This document shows, piece by piece, positions 33,794-44,394 of a DNA stretch of 64,000 nt. A model generated the notes under the pieces. The model made no database searches. It had not been told where the DNA came from and worked only from the letters and a program-made list of their open reading frames with translations. The number at the start of each line of letters is the position of its first letter. The first letter of the stretch is position 1. The DNA is from Clostridiales bacterium (GTDB taxonomy: Bacteria > Bacillota > Clostridia > Lachnospirales > UBA12420): positions 1 through 64,000 of the forward strand of contig DMOI01000054.1 of NCBI GenBank assembly GCA_003452395.1, read 5' to 3'. A program made the translations under genes and the position numbers.

Positions 33794-35038
33794 TTAATTA
33801 TACAGCATATGTAAAATTTTGTCAAGTGTTGTTTCGTTTTCTTCTCCTGTATGCATGTTTTTCAGTTTACAAATACCCGTTTTTAGTTCATTATCACCTA
33901 TTATAACAACGTTCTTAGCACCTATTTTATCTGCATATTTCATCTGTGCCTTAACACTTCTATTCATATGTTCAACTTCAACTTTTATGTTGTAATCCCT
34001 AAAACTACTCGCCAGTTTTTGTACTTCTTCGCAAGCTTTGTCACCTATGTATCCAATAAAAATATCAATATCGTTTTTTATTATCGGTAATATATTTTCT
34101 TCCGTTAACGCTAGTAATAATCGTTCTACACCCACACCAAATCCAACAGCAGGTATGCTCTTACCGCCTATTTCTTCCACCAAATTATCATATCTTCCTC
34201 CACCACAAATAGTACTACCTCGTCTATCGATAAACTCAAATACCGTTTTTGTATAATAATCTTGACCTCTAACTATATCTTTATCTATTTCATACGCAAT
34301 ATTTTGTACTTCTAATAATCGTTTCAGCTTCTCAAAGTGATTTTTGCACTCATCATCCAAATAATCAAGTACCCTAGGAGCATTTTTTGCAATATCTTTG
34401 CATTGTATATTTTTGCAATCAATTACTCTCATAGGATTTTTATACATTCTCTCGCGACAAGTATCACATAAATCTTCTTTGTTTTCTTCTAAATATTTTA
34501 TAAACCTTTCATTGTATTCTCGTCTACAGCTTTTGCATCCTATACTATTTATATGTAACTTTACATCAGGCAGTTTTAGTTTGCAAAACAATTTTATAAG
34601 TAAGGTTATAACCTCCACATCTGCGGTAGGCTCACTAGAACCAAAATATTCAACTCCAAACTGATGATGCTGTCTTAACCTACCTGATTGAGGCTTCTCG
34701 TATCTAAACATAGGCATTATATAAAATAATTTAGTCGGTTGAACATTTGCGTACATATTATTCTGCATAAAAGCCCTAACAGCTCCAGCAGTTCCTTCTG
34801 GCTTTAATGTTATACTCCTATCACCTTTATCCATAAACGTATACATTTCCTTCTGAACTATATCGGTAGTGTCTCCCACCCCTCTCTCAAACAACTCCGT
34901 ATATTCAAAAACAGGTGTATCTAATTCCTTTATATTAAATAACCTACACAATTCCCTCTCAATATTCTCTATATACCTTCTAACCTCTATCTCATCACCA
35001 AACCAATCCTTGGTACCTCGTGGTAACTGTATCTCCAT
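33794..35038 (-). CDS. hisS: Histidyl-tRNA synthetase
   Basis: The 414-residue class II enzyme charges tRNA-His. It has RGTKDW at the start, motif 2 region FRYEKPQSGRLRQHHQFGVE, the His-specific DYYTKTVFEF and GGGRYDNL, and motif 3 AVGFGVGVERL. AAGGAGGAGAAAAAT precedes the ATG. No T-box leader is visible upstream. Confidence 0.97.
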   Translation of the reverse strand: MEIQLPRGTKDWFGDEIEVRRYIENIERELCRLFNIKELDTPVFEYTELFERGVGDTTDIVQKEMYTFMDKGDRSITLKPEGTAGAVRAFMQNNMYANVQPTKLFYIMPMFRYEKPQSGRLRQHHQFGVEYFGSSEPTADVEVITLLIKLFCKLKLPDVKLHINSIGCKSCRREYNERFIKYLEENKEDLCDTCRERMYKNPMRVIDCKNIQCKDIAKNAPRVLDYLDDECKNHFEKLKRLLEVQNIAYEIDKDIVRGQDYYTKTVFEFIDRRGSTICGGGRYDNLVEEIGGKSIPAVGFGVGVERLLLALTEENILPIIKNDIDIFIGYIGDKACEEVQKLASSFRDYNIKVEVEHMNRSVKAQMKYADKIGAKNVVIIGDNELKTGICKLKNMHTGEENETTLDKILHMLYN

Positions 35039-35089
35039 ATTTTTCTCCTCCTTTAATTTATGAATAGGACATTAAGAACCGTCACTTAT

Positions 35090-36481
35090 CTAAAACTCCG
35101 CATGCCCTACCGTTCTCGGAAACGGTATCACATCACGTATATTCCCCATCCCTGTTACATACATTACCATCCGTTCAAATCCTAATCCAAAACCTGCATG
35201 TCTTGCTGTACCAAACCTTCTAATATCTAAATACCACTCATATTCTTCCATATTAAGGTTCATCTCATCTATTCGCTTCTCTAGCTTAGCTAAATCCTCT
35301 TCCCTTTGACTACCACCTATTATTTCCCCGATGCCTGGCACTAGTAAATCCATAGCTGCAACTGTTTTATTATCATCATTTAATTTCATGTAAAAAGCCT
35401 TTATATCCTTTGGGTAATTTGTAACAAACAATGGCTTCTTAAAATGCTCTTCTGTCAAATATCTTTCATGCTCTGTTTGTAAATCACATCCCCAGTCTAC
35501 TGGGTATTCAAATGTTTTTGTGGCATTTTTGAGTATTTCAACTGCCTCTGTATAAGTAACCATACCAAAATCAGAATCCACAATATAATTTAATCGTTCT
35601 AACAGTCCTTCATCTATAAATTTGTTGAAAAACTCCATTTCTTCTGGTGCATTTTCTATTACATATCTTATTATATATTTCATCATACTTTCAGCTAAGA
35701 TCATATTATCTTTTAAATCAGCAAATGCTATTTCTGGCTCTATCATCCAAAACTCTGCTGCATGTCTAGCTGTATTTGAATTTTCCGATCTAAATGTCGG
35801 TCCAAAGGTATATACATTCTTAAACGACATACAAAATGTTTCTACTTCTAGCTGTCCACTAACTGTAAGGTTTGTAGGCTTTGTAAAAAAGTCCTCTTTA
35901 AAATCAACTTTGCCTTGTTCATCCCTTGGTAGCTTGTCAAAATCTAAAGTAGTGACCTTAAACATTTCTCCTGCACCCTCAGCATCACTACCTGTAATTA
36001 TAGGAGTGTGAACATATACAAATCCTCTTTCTTGAAAAAATTTGTGTATAGCAAAAGCCACTAATGATCTCACTCTAAATACAGCTGAAAATGCATTAGT
36101 CCTTGGTCTTAAGTGAGCTATAGTCCTTAAATACTCAAAAGTATGCCTTTTCTTTTGTAATGGATAGCTCTCATCAGCCATACCCTCTATAATAATTTTC
36201 TCTGCCTTAACCTCTACTTTTTGTCCTGCACCTTGTGATTCTACTAATGTACCTTCAACAATTATAGCAGAACCTAATGTCAGCTTTGATACATCTTCAA
36301 AGTTACTTATCGTATCATCGAAGACTATCTGAATATTTTCAAAAAAAGTTCCATCATTCATTTCTATAAAACCAAAATTTTTAGAAAGTCTTTTAGTCCT
36401 TATCCATCCTGCAATAGTAATTTTTTTATTTGTATACTCCTCTGTATTCCTAAATATTTTTTTAATCTCTAATTGATTCAT
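35090..36481 (-). CDS. asnS: Asparaginyl-tRNA synthetase
   Basis: ATG at 36481 behind GAGGGGGTATGATT gives 463 residues. The OB-fold anticodon domain begins [12 protein letters not shown]; motif 2 is [21 protein letters not shown] and motif 3 is [12 protein letters not shown]. The sequence is AsnS-like, not AspS-like. Its start overlaps the end of dut. Confidence 0.95.
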   Translation of the reverse strand: MNQLEIKKIFRNTEEYTNKKITIAGWIRTKRLSKNFGFIEMNDGTFFENIQIVFDDTISNFEDVSKLTLGSAIIVEGTLVESQGAGQKVEVKAEKIIIEGMADESYPLQKKRHTFEYLRTIAHLRPRTNAFSAVFRVRSLVAFAIHKFFQERGFVYVHTPIITGSDAEGAGEMFKVTTLDFDKLPRDEQGKVDFKEDFFTKPTNLTVSGQLEVETFCMSFKNVYTFGPTFRSENSNTARHAAEFWMIEPEIAFADLKDNMILAESMMKYIIRYVIENAPEEMEFFNKFIDEGLLERLNYIVDSDFGMVTYTEAVEILKNATKTFEYPVDWGCDLQTEHERYLTEEHFKKPLFVTNYPKDIKAFYMKLNDDNKTVAAMDLLVPGIGEIIGGSQREEDLAKLEKRIDEMNLNMEEYEWYLDIRRFGTARHAGFGLGFERMVMYVTGMGNIRDVIPFPRTVGHAEF

Positions 36482-36483
36482 AA

Positions 36484-37044
36484 TCATACCCCCTCATTAA
36501 AATCCTTATTACTAGGGCTTACAATATTGTTTGTTATGATGCTTTTTGAAACGTAAACTCTAGCATCTAACCTCTCTGTACTTCCAAATCCGCCCTTTCT
36601 TTCTCCGGTTGCTTCGTCGTTGTCAGCCTTTAAAAACTTTTGAAACACCGCCTGTGCTATTCTTTCACCTTTTTTTATATTTATATCAACTGGAAAAAAA
36701 TTATAAAAAGGTATTAATATCTCTCCATCGTTACTTTCATTACCATAATAATCACATTCAAATACTCCTACGCCAACTGAAAGTACCAATCCCTTCTTTA
36801 TAGGATTACCTGATCTATTATATATATATGCTACCTCATCTTCTTTAAAATATACCTTAACTCCAGTCTTTATAATAGTTGGCTTTACTTCCTTTCCACT
36901 AAGAACAAGCTTCCATAAAGAAGGTATCACAGCATCCTCTGCTGATTCTATATCATATCCAACGCTATGTGCAGTTTGCCTTTTAGGTACATTTATATTT
37001 TTATCTTCATATCCTTTACAAACTTCAAAACCTCTCTGTCTCAT
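36484..37044 (-). CDS. dut: dUTP diphosphatase-like protein
   Basis: The trimeric dUTPase fold removes dUTP. Its 186 residues have the motifs [31 protein letters not shown] (usually GVIDxxYxG), [10 protein letters not shown] and the C-terminal ERKGGFGST. The third motif has Glu in place of the usual Asp, and there is a 30-residue C-terminal extension. It could be a dCTP deaminase relative, but the ending fits dUTPase. Confidence 0.85.
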   Translation of the reverse strand: MRQRGFEVCKGYEDKNINVPKRQTAHSVGYDIESAEDAVIPSLWKLVLSGKEVKPTIIKTGVKVYFKEDEVAYIYNRSGNPIKKGLVLSVGVGVFECDYYGNESNDGEILIPFYNFFPVDINIKKGERIAQAVFQKFLKADNDEATGERKGGFGSTERLDARVYVSKSIITNNIVSPSNKDFNEGV

Positions 37045-37063
37045 GATGAATACCTCCCCTTAC

Positions 37064-37690
37064 CTATTTTAAAAAATAATTGTTATTCACTTCGCTTTCC
37101 ACCGTCGTATATCCTCCATGTCCTGGATATACAATAGTTTTTGATGGCAAGGTAATCAGTTTCTCTTTTATATTTTTCATTAACAATTCATGACTTCCAT
37201 ATGAAAAACGATTTGTTATGCCTATTGTTTCTTTAAAAAGTGTGTCTCCTGTAAATACGATGTTTTCGCTTTCTATATAGTAGCATGCACTTCCTGGTGC
37301 GTGCCCTGGAACATGTAATACTTTAATTTCAATTTTGCCTAATTTTATTATATCATGTTCTTTTACTATTTTATCAGCTTTTATAGTAACATCATATCCA
37401 AAATAAAAAGAACCATTTAACGTGCTACTATCTAAAAACGGTACTGCTTCCTCGTGGCAAATCACTTTTGCGCTGTACATATCTCTTATTTTGTTTGCAT
37501 CCAATAAATGATCATAATGCCCGTGAGTTAGTAGAATATATGTAGGCTTTAAATTATATCTTTCAAAAATATGTACTATATCTTCATAATCGCCACCTGG
37601 ATCTATTATTGCGCATTCTTTTGTATCATCATCAGCAATTATATAACAATTTGTTTTTATTTCTCCAACCTTTATATCTATAAAAAACAT
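37064..37690 (-). CDS. Metallo-beta-lactamase fold hydrolase (glyoxalase II-like)
   Basis: ATG at 37690 behind GAGGAGTGAGGAT gives 208 residues. Zinc ligands lie in LTHGHYDHLLD, the HVPGHAPGSACYY block, FTGDTLF and VYPGHGGYTT. The family cleaves small thioesters such as S-lactoylglutathione. It lies 4 bases after fmt. Confidence 0.88.
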   Translation of the reverse strand: MFFIDIKVGEIKTNCYIIADDDTKECAIIDPGGDYEDIVHIFERYNLKPTYILLTHGHYDHLLDANKIRDMYSAKVICHEEAVPFLDSSTLNGSFYFGYDVTIKADKIVKEHDIIKLGKIEIKVLHVPGHAPGSACYYIESENIVFTGDTLFKETIGITNRFSYGSHELLMKNIKEKLITLPSKTIVYPGHGGYTTVESEVNNNYFLK

Positions 37691-37694
37691 ATCC

Positions 37695-38636
37695 TCACTC
37701 CTCAATATCAAGAATTTCTCCAATTTCTATTTTATGTCCTCTCATATAGTCAACTACTTTCATAGCTCTTGAGTTTTGCATTTGTATTTTTGTAACCACT
37801 ATACTCCCGTCCCCTGTTTTCACTATAAATCCTTTATCATTTATCTTTACTATTTCTCCATTTTTCTTTTTCTCATATATTTCATTCGATTTCTCCACTT
37901 CTAAAATTTTCATCATTTGTTCTTTATAATATGTATATGCACTTGGCCACGGTGTCAAACCTTTGATAAGGTTTATAATTTCATTTGATTTCTTATGCCA
38001 ATTCACAAATCCCATAGATTTATCAATCATTTTAGTATATATTGCATCAAGTTCATTTTGTTTGATTCTAGTTATGGTTTCTGCTTCAAGTTGCTTTAGA
38101 GTATCAATCAGAAGATCAGCACCAAGAGTAGCAAGCTTATCGCTTAAACTGCCGGTAGTTTCGTTTTCATCTATATCAATTTGGGATGTTAGTAATATAT
38201 CACCAGTATCAACCCCTTCATCCATATACATTGTAGTAACACCCGTATATTTATCACCATTTAATATTGCATGGTGTATAGGCGTTGCTCCTCTATACTT
38301 TGGTAACAACGATGGGTGAACATTTATACATCCGTATTTAGGCATCTTAATTATTTCAGAAGGAAGGATTTTTCCATAAGCTGCTACTACTATAACATCT
38401 GGATTAATTAATTTAAGTGTATTTATAAATTGAATATCTCTCAAATCTTTAGGTTGTAATATATTCAAATCTCTTTCTATTGCAATATATTTTACAGGTG
38501 TAAACTCTAGTTTATGCCCTCTTCCTTGCGGCTTGTCCTCTTTTGTAACTACTAGTTGGACATTATGCCCTGCTGTAACTATCTTTTCTAGTATAGATAC
38601 TGCAAATACCGGCGTTCCCATAAATACTATTTTCAT
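37695..38636 (-). CDS. fmt: Methionyl-tRNA formyltransferase
   Basis: It formylates initiator Met-tRNA. The 313 residues have VFMGTPVFAV at the start, the catalytic INVHPSLLPKYRGATPIHHAILNG with Asn, His and later Asp in MDEGVDTGDIL. One base separates it from def. Confidence 0.97.
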   Translation of the reverse strand: MKIVFMGTPVFAVSILEKIVTAGHNVQLVVTKEDKPQGRGHKLEFTPVKYIAIERDLNILQPKDLRDIQFINTLKLINPDVIVVAAYGKILPSEIIKMPKYGCINVHPSLLPKYRGATPIHHAILNGDKYTGVTTMYMDEGVDTGDILLTSQIDIDENETTGSLSDKLATLGADLLIDTLKQLEAETITRIKQNELDAIYTKMIDKSMGFVNWHKKSNEIINLIKGLTPWPSAYTYYKEQMMKILEVEKSNEIYEKKKNGEIVKINDKGFIVKTGDGSIVVTKIQMQNSRAMKVVDYMRGHKIEIGEILDIEE

Positions 38637-38637
38637 A

Positions 38638-39096
38638 TTATTCCTCCATTCTTTCTAAATTTGTTGCTTTATCTATAAATAAAATTCCTTCTAAATGATC
38701 TAATTCATGGCATATCGCTTGTGCCATAAAATCTGTGGCTTCTAACGAAAACTCATTTCCGTTTCTATCTAATGCCTTAATATTAATTACACAAGGTCTA
38801 TTTACTTGTCCATAAACATAAGGAACACTTAAGCATCCCTCCTTGCAAGGTTTTTCATTATCCTGTTCAATTATTACTGGATTGATGAGTTCTACTACGC
38901 CCTCTCCAATATCTATAACTACCACTCTCTTAAGCACTCCTACTTGGGGTGCAGCAAGACCAACACCATCATATTTGTACATGGTAGTCGCCATATCATC
39001 TAAGAGTTGTAATAATTTTTTGTCAAATTTTGTTACTTCTTTTGAAATCTTTCTCAAAATTTCATCACCTTCTATTCTTACCTTACGCAAAGCCAT
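38638..39096 (-). CDS. def: Peptide deformylase
   Basis: It removes the formyl group from new proteins. The 152 residues carry the three family motifs GVGLAAPQVG, EGCLSVP (metal Cys) and HELDHLEG (HExxH-type: HELDH). AGGAGTGTGATTAT precedes the ATG. Confidence 0.97.
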   Translation of the reverse strand: MALRKVRIEGDEILRKISKEVTKFDKKLLQLLDDMATTMYKYDGVGLAAPQVGVLKRVVVIDIGEGVVELINPVIIEQDNEKPCKEGCLSVPYVYGQVNRPCVINIKALDRNGNEFSLEATDFMAQAICHELDHLEGILFIDKATNLERMEE

Positions 39097-39112
39097 ATAA
39101 TCACACTCCTGT

Positions 39113-41338
39113 TTAATTCATATCAATTTGTATCTTTAAGTCTTTAACGTTTTCTTTCTCATTAAACTTGTTAATTGAATATTTAACAAAACTTTTCAAC
39201 TTTTCTTCATCCGTTCCCTTGATTACTAGTCTCCATCTATAATTATCATTCATTTTTTTAATAAAGTTAGGTGCAGGACCAAGAATCTTATAGTTACCTT
39301 TTATATTATAATATTCTAAGTATTTTTTCAACCCATTTATGTAAATAATAATTTTTTTTTCATTTTCACCTACTAACGTTATTATGCAAATATTTGAAAA
39401 TGGTGGATTTTCTAGTTGTTCACGTAACATTATCTCATTTTCGTAAAATCTCTCATAGTCATAATTTTTTATACACTCGAGTACATAATTTTTTTCTTCG
39501 TAGGTTTGAATATAAACAATCGAATCTTTCCCACTCCTACCTGCTCTACCTGCTACTTGTGTAAAAAGCTGAAATGCTCTCTCATATGCCCTAAAATCTT
39601 GAATGTTTAGACTCATGTCTGCCGCAAGTATTACTACCAGTGTCACATTTCTAAAATCATGCCCCTTCGCAATCATCTGTGTTCCTATCAATATATCTGC
39701 ATTGCCCTCATTAAAATCAGTTAATATATTATCGTGTGAGTTCTTTTTGGATGTAGTATCCGCATCCATCCTAAGTATTCTAGCATTTTTAAACAATCCT
39801 TGTATATCATCTTCTACTTTTTCTGTTCCGAGCCCAAAGAATTTTATATATTTCGAGTTACATTCAGGACACATGTTTACATTTCTTATAGACTTACCAC
39901 AATGATGACATGCTAGAGTATCTGTATCATAATGATATACATAGGGCACATCACAGTTATCACATTTCATTACATATCCGCACTTCCTACATGAAACAAA
40001 TGTTGAGAATCCTCTTCTGTTTATAAAAACAAGTATCTGCTCGTTCTTATTTAGTTTATCTTGTATCTGTTTATGCACTTCGCGACTTATTATAGTAGTA
40101 TTACCATTTTTTAATTCTTCTTTCATATCAACTATATGTATAGTTGGATTTTTCGCTTCGTTTACCCTTTTATTTAGCTTTATCAGTTCGATTTCGCCTT
40201 TCTCGGCTCTATAATAAGTATCTATGCTCGGTGTTGCTGAACCATATAATAAAACTGCATTATTACTCTCACAGATAAACTTTGCAACTTCTTTTGCATC
40301 ATATTTAGGCGTATTTTCGGATTTATATGTAGACTCATGCTCTTCATCTATAACTATTATACCCACGTCATCAAATGGTGCAAATATCGCTGAACGTGGT
40401 CCAACCATCACACTTACTTCCTTTTTCTTAATCTTATTTAACTGATTATACTTTTCTGTGTCAGATAGTTTACTATGCATTACTACTATATATTCTCCAA
40501 AATGTTGCTTAAATCTTCGTACAATTTGAGGTGTAAGTGCTATTTCCGGTACAAGCACTATAGCCTGTCTACCTTGTTTTATTACTTCCTTGATGGCTTC
40601 TATATATACTTCTGTTTTTCCACTACTCGTCACACCAAAAATAAGTATTTCTGAAAATTTCTTAGCATATATCTTTTCTTTTATTTTTTCCACTGCAACT
40701 ATCTGCTCGTTATTTAAAACAAAATCTTTCGATTTATCTTTTAATACTTTATATATGTCTAGCTTTTTATCTTGTCTTGAAACTTCGATTAATTCATTTT
40801 TTATTAAAGTTTTTATTGGTGAATCAGTAACTTTCAAGTCATCTTTCAGATCCGATGCCTTAACTATGGAGTTTTCTCTCAAATAATTCAGAACCTGTAT
40901 TTGAGCTTTATACTTTTCCTTGCTCTCATTTTTTGTTATAAAACTATCTATATCATCTTTAGAAACCTTTATATTCAAATATTTCTCAGTATTACTCTCT
41001 GCTGTTACATTTTTTACTCCACCTGGTATTATTATATTTATAGCATCTATCATATTACACATATATTTTTCTTTAATAAAATCAACAAGTTTTAAAGTTT
41101 TTAAATCAAATAAAGGAAAACCATCGATAACATCAATGATTTCCTTTATTTGATATTCTATATTAACATGCTGCAACTTCTCAATGATATAACCATCCTC
41201 TGGTTTGTTTTTTACACCAAAAGGAACTAAAACCCTCTTACCTATTTCCACTTTACATTCAAGCTGTGCTGGCACTTTGTAAGAAAAGGTTTTATTAAGT
41301 TTTGAATTTGAACGATCAATTAATATATTTACATACAT
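39113..41338 (-). CDS. priA: Primosomal protein N' (replication restart helicase)
   Basis: PriA restarts stalled forks. ATG at 41338 behind AGGTGTTTTAT gives 741 residues. The N-terminal DNA-binding part is followed by Walker A GVTSSGKTEVY near 240, Walker B DEEH, and zinc cysteines in CRKCGYVMKCDNC, CHHC and CPEC. DILIGTQMIAKGHDF and QVAGRAGR are the helicase C-terminal motifs. Confidence 0.96.
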   Translation of the reverse strand: MYVNILIDRSNSKLNKTFSYKVPAQLECKVEIGKRVLVPFGVKNKPEDGYIIEKLQHVNIEYQIKEIIDVIDGFPLFDLKTLKLVDFIKEKYMCNMIDAINIIIPGGVKNVTAESNTEKYLNIKVSKDDIDSFITKNESKEKYKAQIQVLNYLRENSIVKASDLKDDLKVTDSPIKTLIKNELIEVSRQDKKLDIYKVLKDKSKDFVLNNEQIVAVEKIKEKIYAKKFSEILIFGVTSSGKTEVYIEAIKEVIKQGRQAIVLVPEIALTPQIVRRFKQHFGEYIVVMHSKLSDTEKYNQLNKIKKKEVSVMVGPRSAIFAPFDDVGIIVIDEEHESTYKSENTPKYDAKEVAKFICESNNAVLLYGSATPSIDTYYRAEKGEIELIKLNKRVNEAKNPTIHIVDMKEELKNGNTTIISREVHKQIQDKLNKNEQILVFINRRGFSTFVSCRKCGYVMKCDNCDVPYVYHYDTDTLACHHCGKSIRNVNMCPECNSKYIKFFGLGTEKVEDDIQGLFKNARILRMDADTTSKKNSHDNILTDFNEGNADILIGTQMIAKGHDFRNVTLVVILAADMSLNIQDFRAYERAFQLFTQVAGRAGRSGKDSIVYIQTYEEKNYVLECIKNYDYERFYENEIMLREQLENPPFSNICIITLVGENEKKIIIYINGLKKYLEYYNIKGNYKILGPAPNFIKKMNDNYRWRLVIKGTDEEKLKSFVKYSINKFNEKENVKDLKIQIDMN

Positions 41339-41359
41339 ATAAAACACCTAAATTCTATT

Positions 41360-41584
41360 TTATTCTGTAGCTTCTCTTCTTACTACTATCTTTTGTGTGA
41401 ATACATCTTTTATAGCTTTTGAAACAGGTTTTACTATTTTATCAGTACTTGTATCATTTTCTAATATTATTTCTCTAGCTCTCTTAGATACAGCTATAAC
41501 AACAGAGTATTTACTATTAAACTTTTCCTCGCCCGTTGCTTCATTCATTTTTTCTAAAATATCTTCATATGATGGTCGTAACAT
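41360..41584 (-). CDS. rpoZ: RNA polymerase omega subunit
   Basis: The 74 residues contain MLRPSYEDIL, the core SKYSVVIAVSKRAREI and KPVSKAIKDV, typical of clostridial omega. AAAGGAGGAACTAAAAA precedes the ATG. It overlaps gmk by 20 bases. Confidence 0.92.
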   Translation of the reverse strand: MLRPSYEDILEKMNEATGEEKFNSKYSVVIAVSKRAREIILENDTSTDKIVKPVSKAIKDVFTQKIVVRREATE

Positions 41585-42197
41585 TTTTTAGTTCCTCCTT
41601 TATATCATCTATCAATTTCTGATTTTTAGCAACCTTGCTTTTTGCTACATAAATTATTTTTTTTATATCTTCTACGGTGTCCTCTAATATGTCATTCACT
41701 ACCACATATTCATAATGCTTTATAAGCTCCGCTTCATCTATAGATTTCTTGAGTCTTTTAGATATATATTCATCATTTTCGCCACGCTTTTTTAGTCTGC
41801 TTATAAGCTCATTCATGTTAGGTGGCAATATGAATATCAAAACAGCGTCTTTATACATTTCTTTTACTTTTATTGCTCCAACCTCTTCTAACTCCAAAAT
41901 AACATTTTCATTAGCTAAAAGTTTATCTTCTATATAACTTCTCGGGGTGCCATAATAATTTCCACAAAACTCGACCCACTCTAGGAGTTCATTTCCTCTT
42001 ATCATATTTTCAAACTCTTCTCTAGTTTTAAAAAAATAAGTAACTCCTTCTTCGTCATCAGGTCTTGGTACCCTTGATGTAGCAGAAACAGAAAGTATTG
42101 TATGCTCATCTTTTATTAATTCCTTAATTATTGTCCCTTTGCCTGCACCACCAAATGCAGAAATAACAATTAAAACACCTTTCTTATCTTTAGTCAA
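41565..42197 (-). CDS. gmk: Guanylate kinase
   Basis: It phosphorylates GMP. A TTG start at 42197 fits GGGGGGTGAAAATT; a GTG at 42206 is the alternative. About 210 residues with P-loop GGAGKGT, TSRVPRPDDEEGVTYFF (GMP binding) and IFILPPNMNEL. The P-loop lacks the usual GPSG lead, reading SAFGGAGKGT. Confidence 0.95.
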   Translation of the reverse strand: MTKDKKGVLIVISAFGGAGKGTIIKELIKDEHTILSVSATSRVPRPDDEEGVTYFFKTREEFENMIRGNELLEWVEFCGNYYGTPRSYIEDKLLANENVILELEEVGAIKVKEMYKDAVLIFILPPNMNELISRLKKRGENDEYISKRLKKSIDEAELIKHYEYVVVNDILEDTVEDIKKIIYVAKSKVAKNQKLIDDIKEELKNVTTII

Positions 42198-42213
42198 AAT
42201 TTTCACCCCCCAA

Positions 42214-42447
42214 TTACTCCAATCGACTTGCTATTGTATCAACTTGAACTGAAGAAAGTATAACGTGATCACTGTCGGTAACTATCACTGCTCTTGTTTT
42301 TCTGCCATATGTTGCATCTATTAATTTTCCGCTTTCTTTCGCATCCTGAATAATTCTCTTTATTGGAGCTGACTCCGGACTTACTATAGTAATTATCCTT
42401 TTCGTATGTACTACATTTCCAAATCCTATATTAATAACACTCATCAT
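42214..42447 (-). CDS. remA: RemA-like regulatory protein (DUF370)
   Basis: The 77 residues start [12 protein letters not shown] and contain [20 protein letters not shown] and [19 protein letters not shown], the DUF370/RemA signature. RemA is a DNA-binding regulator of matrix genes in Bacillus; in Clostridia it usually sits ahead of gmk and rpoZ as here. GGAGATTACAG precedes the ATG. Confidence 0.92.
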   Translation of the reverse strand: MMSVINIGFGNVVHTKRIITIVSPESAPIKRIIQDAKESGKLIDATYGRKTRAVIVTDSDHVILSSVQVDTIASRLE

Positions 42448-42566
42448 TCTGTAATCTCCTCTATTAACTTTCTATTGCATTCCTAGCATTCATATTGTAT
42501 AATATATTTATACTCATATATATTACCATTAATCTATTAAATTGTAAAGTGAAAGGCGTGATTTTT

Positions 42567-44330
42567 TTGTCATTTGATGGAATAATTTTAAATAATTTAA
42601 AACATGAACTTGAATCAACTATCTTAGATGCTAGAATAGAAAAAATATATCAACCTGAGGAAGATGAATTAACGATATCCCTTAGAAGTAGTAATTCAAA
42701 CTTAAAGCTGTTACTTTCTTCAAATGCCAAATACCCTAGAATTCATTTGTCGGATTCAAATAAGACAAATCCAATGACTGCTCCTCTATTTTGTATGATA
42801 CTAAGAAAACATCTCACCGGAGGACGTATAATAAAATTTAATCAGCCAAATTTTGAAAGAATACTCGAAGTCTATATAGAAGTAATTGACGAATTTCGTG
42901 ATTTAGTTATTAGAAAACTTATAATTGAAATCATGGGTAAACACAGTAATATAATTTTAACTGACGAAAATAATCTTATAATTGATAGTATTAAACATAT
43001 TTCAGAAAATATAAGCTCTGTTAGAACTATTTTACCTCGAACCACTTATGTATATCCTCCAAATCACGGTAAAATCAATCCCATCATTGTAACAAAGGAT
43101 GGCTTCCTTTCTGCGTTTACTAAAGCAGTTTCAAATGAAACTATAGAAAGATTTTTATACGGAGTATTTACGGGTATAAGCCCACTAATCGCAAATGAAA
43201 TATGTATAGCTAGTGACCTATCTAAAGACACACCTATTGCAAACCTTTCTCCCATAAATTTAGACGATTTATATAAAAGTTTTGAAAAAATAATAACGCA
43301 GATTTTAAGTAAGAACTTTACAGGTTTTATAATATACGATAATCAAAAGCAACCTATGGACTTTTATTCTCTCACGCTTACTAGCATTAACGAGAAAAAC
43401 AAAGTTTATTTTAAGAGTCTTTCTGAAACACTTGATACCTATTATCACCAAAAAGATAATTCGGATAGGATTAAACAAAAATACAGTGACATAAAAAAGC
43501 TAATAGAAAATTATTTGGACCGCGCAAAAAAGAAAAAAGTCATCCTAGTAAAATCAATAGACGATACTAAAAACGCAGACGAATATAAATTAATAGGAGA
43601 TCTTATAATATCTTATATATATATGATAGAGCAAGGCTCAAAAGAAATAGAAGTCATAAACTTTTTTTCTGAGCAACAGGAAAAGATAAAAATAACTTTA
43701 GATAAAGACCTCTCACCATCTAAAAATGCCCAAAGGTTTTTTGCACGCTATAACAAAATGAATAGAACTAAAATAGCAGCCACTACACAGCTATGTGAGG
43801 TAAATAATGAAATTATATACCTCCAGTCTCTAATGGCATCCCTCGACTCTGTTGAGAATGAGCATGATATATCCGAAATAAAACAAGAACTACGTGACGA
43901 AGGATATTTAAAAAAATCAAAAGAAAAATCAAAAAAAATAAAATCCGAACCTCTGCACTATATATCTACTGATTGTTTTGATATTTATGTAGGTAAAAAC
44001 AATTATCAAAACGACTACCTAACGATGAAGTTTGCAAAATCAAACGACCTATGGCTTCATACAAAAGAGATACCCGGTTCTCATGTCATCATTCGTGCAG
44101 ACAATAAAACTATACCAGACACCACAATATACGAAGCAGCGTTGCTTGCAGCTTACTACAGTAAAGGGAGACAAGGAGGTAATGTACCTGTAGATTACAC
44201 AGAAAAAAGAAATGTAAAAAAGCCTAGTGGAGCCAAGCCTGGCTTTGTGATATATTTGACTAATAAAACTATGTATGTAACCCCTGACGAGGATGAGGTT
44301 GGTAAAATAAAGGAAAATCACAAATTGTAG
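42567..44330 (+). CDS. rqcH: NFACT family protein, ribosome quality control factor RqcH
   Basis: RqcH binds stalled 50S subunits and adds alanine tails. TTG at 42567, behind AAAGGCGTGATTTTT, gives MSFDGIILNNL, the normal family start; the frame extends to an ATG at 42495 without support. About 587 residues: NFACT-N domain to about 280 including NPMTAPLFCMILRKHL, a coiled-coil middle, and an NFACT-R domain with NDLWLHTKEIPGSHVIIR near 505-522. Divergent from remA. Confidence 0.92.
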   Translation: MSFDGIILNNLKHELESTILDARIEKIYQPEEDELTISLRSSNSNLKLLLSSNAKYPRIHLSDSNKTNPMTAPLFCMILRKHLTGGRIIKFNQPNFERILEVYIEVIDEFRDLVIRKLIIEIMGKHSNIILTDENNLIIDSIKHISENISSVRTILPRTTYVYPPNHGKINPIIVTKDGFLSAFTKAVSNETIERFLYGVFTGISPLIANEICIASDLSKDTPIANLSPINLDDLYKSFEKIITQILSKNFTGFIIYDNQKQPMDFYSLTLTSINEKNKVYFKSLSETLDTYYHQKDNSDRIKQKYSDIKKLIENYLDRAKKKKVILVKSIDDTKNADEYKLIGDLIISYIYMIEQGSKEIEVINFFSEQQEKIKITLDKDLSPSKNAQRFFARYNKMNRTKIAATTQLCEVNNEIIYLQSLMASLDSVENEHDISEIKQELRDEGYLKKSKEKSKKIKSEPLHYISTDCFDIYVGKNNYQNDYLTMKFAKSNDLWLHTKEIPGSHVIIRADNKTIPDTTIYEAALLAAYYSKGRQGGNVPVDYTEKRNVKKPSGAKPGFVIYLTNKTMYVTPDEDEVGKIKENHKL

Positions 44331-44340
44331 TTCTCTCTGA

Positions 44341-44386
44341 TTCAGATACATCTGAACCATACATAATGTCCAGATGTATCTGGACT
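44341..44386 (-). repeat. CAGATATATCTG palindromic repeat, copy 3
   Basis: TTCAGATACATCTGAAC, CATACATAATG, TCCAGATGTATCTGGAC. Two short palindromes in the same order as the copies at 5429-5476 and 24146-24192. It lies between the convergent stops of rqcH and ung and can serve as terminator for both. Confidence 0.82.
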
Positions 44387-44394
44387 TATTTTAC

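Noticed and set aside
42495..42566. Upstream extension of rqcH
   Set aside because: No ribosome site and atypical hydrophobic N-terminus; the TTG at 42567 matches the family start.
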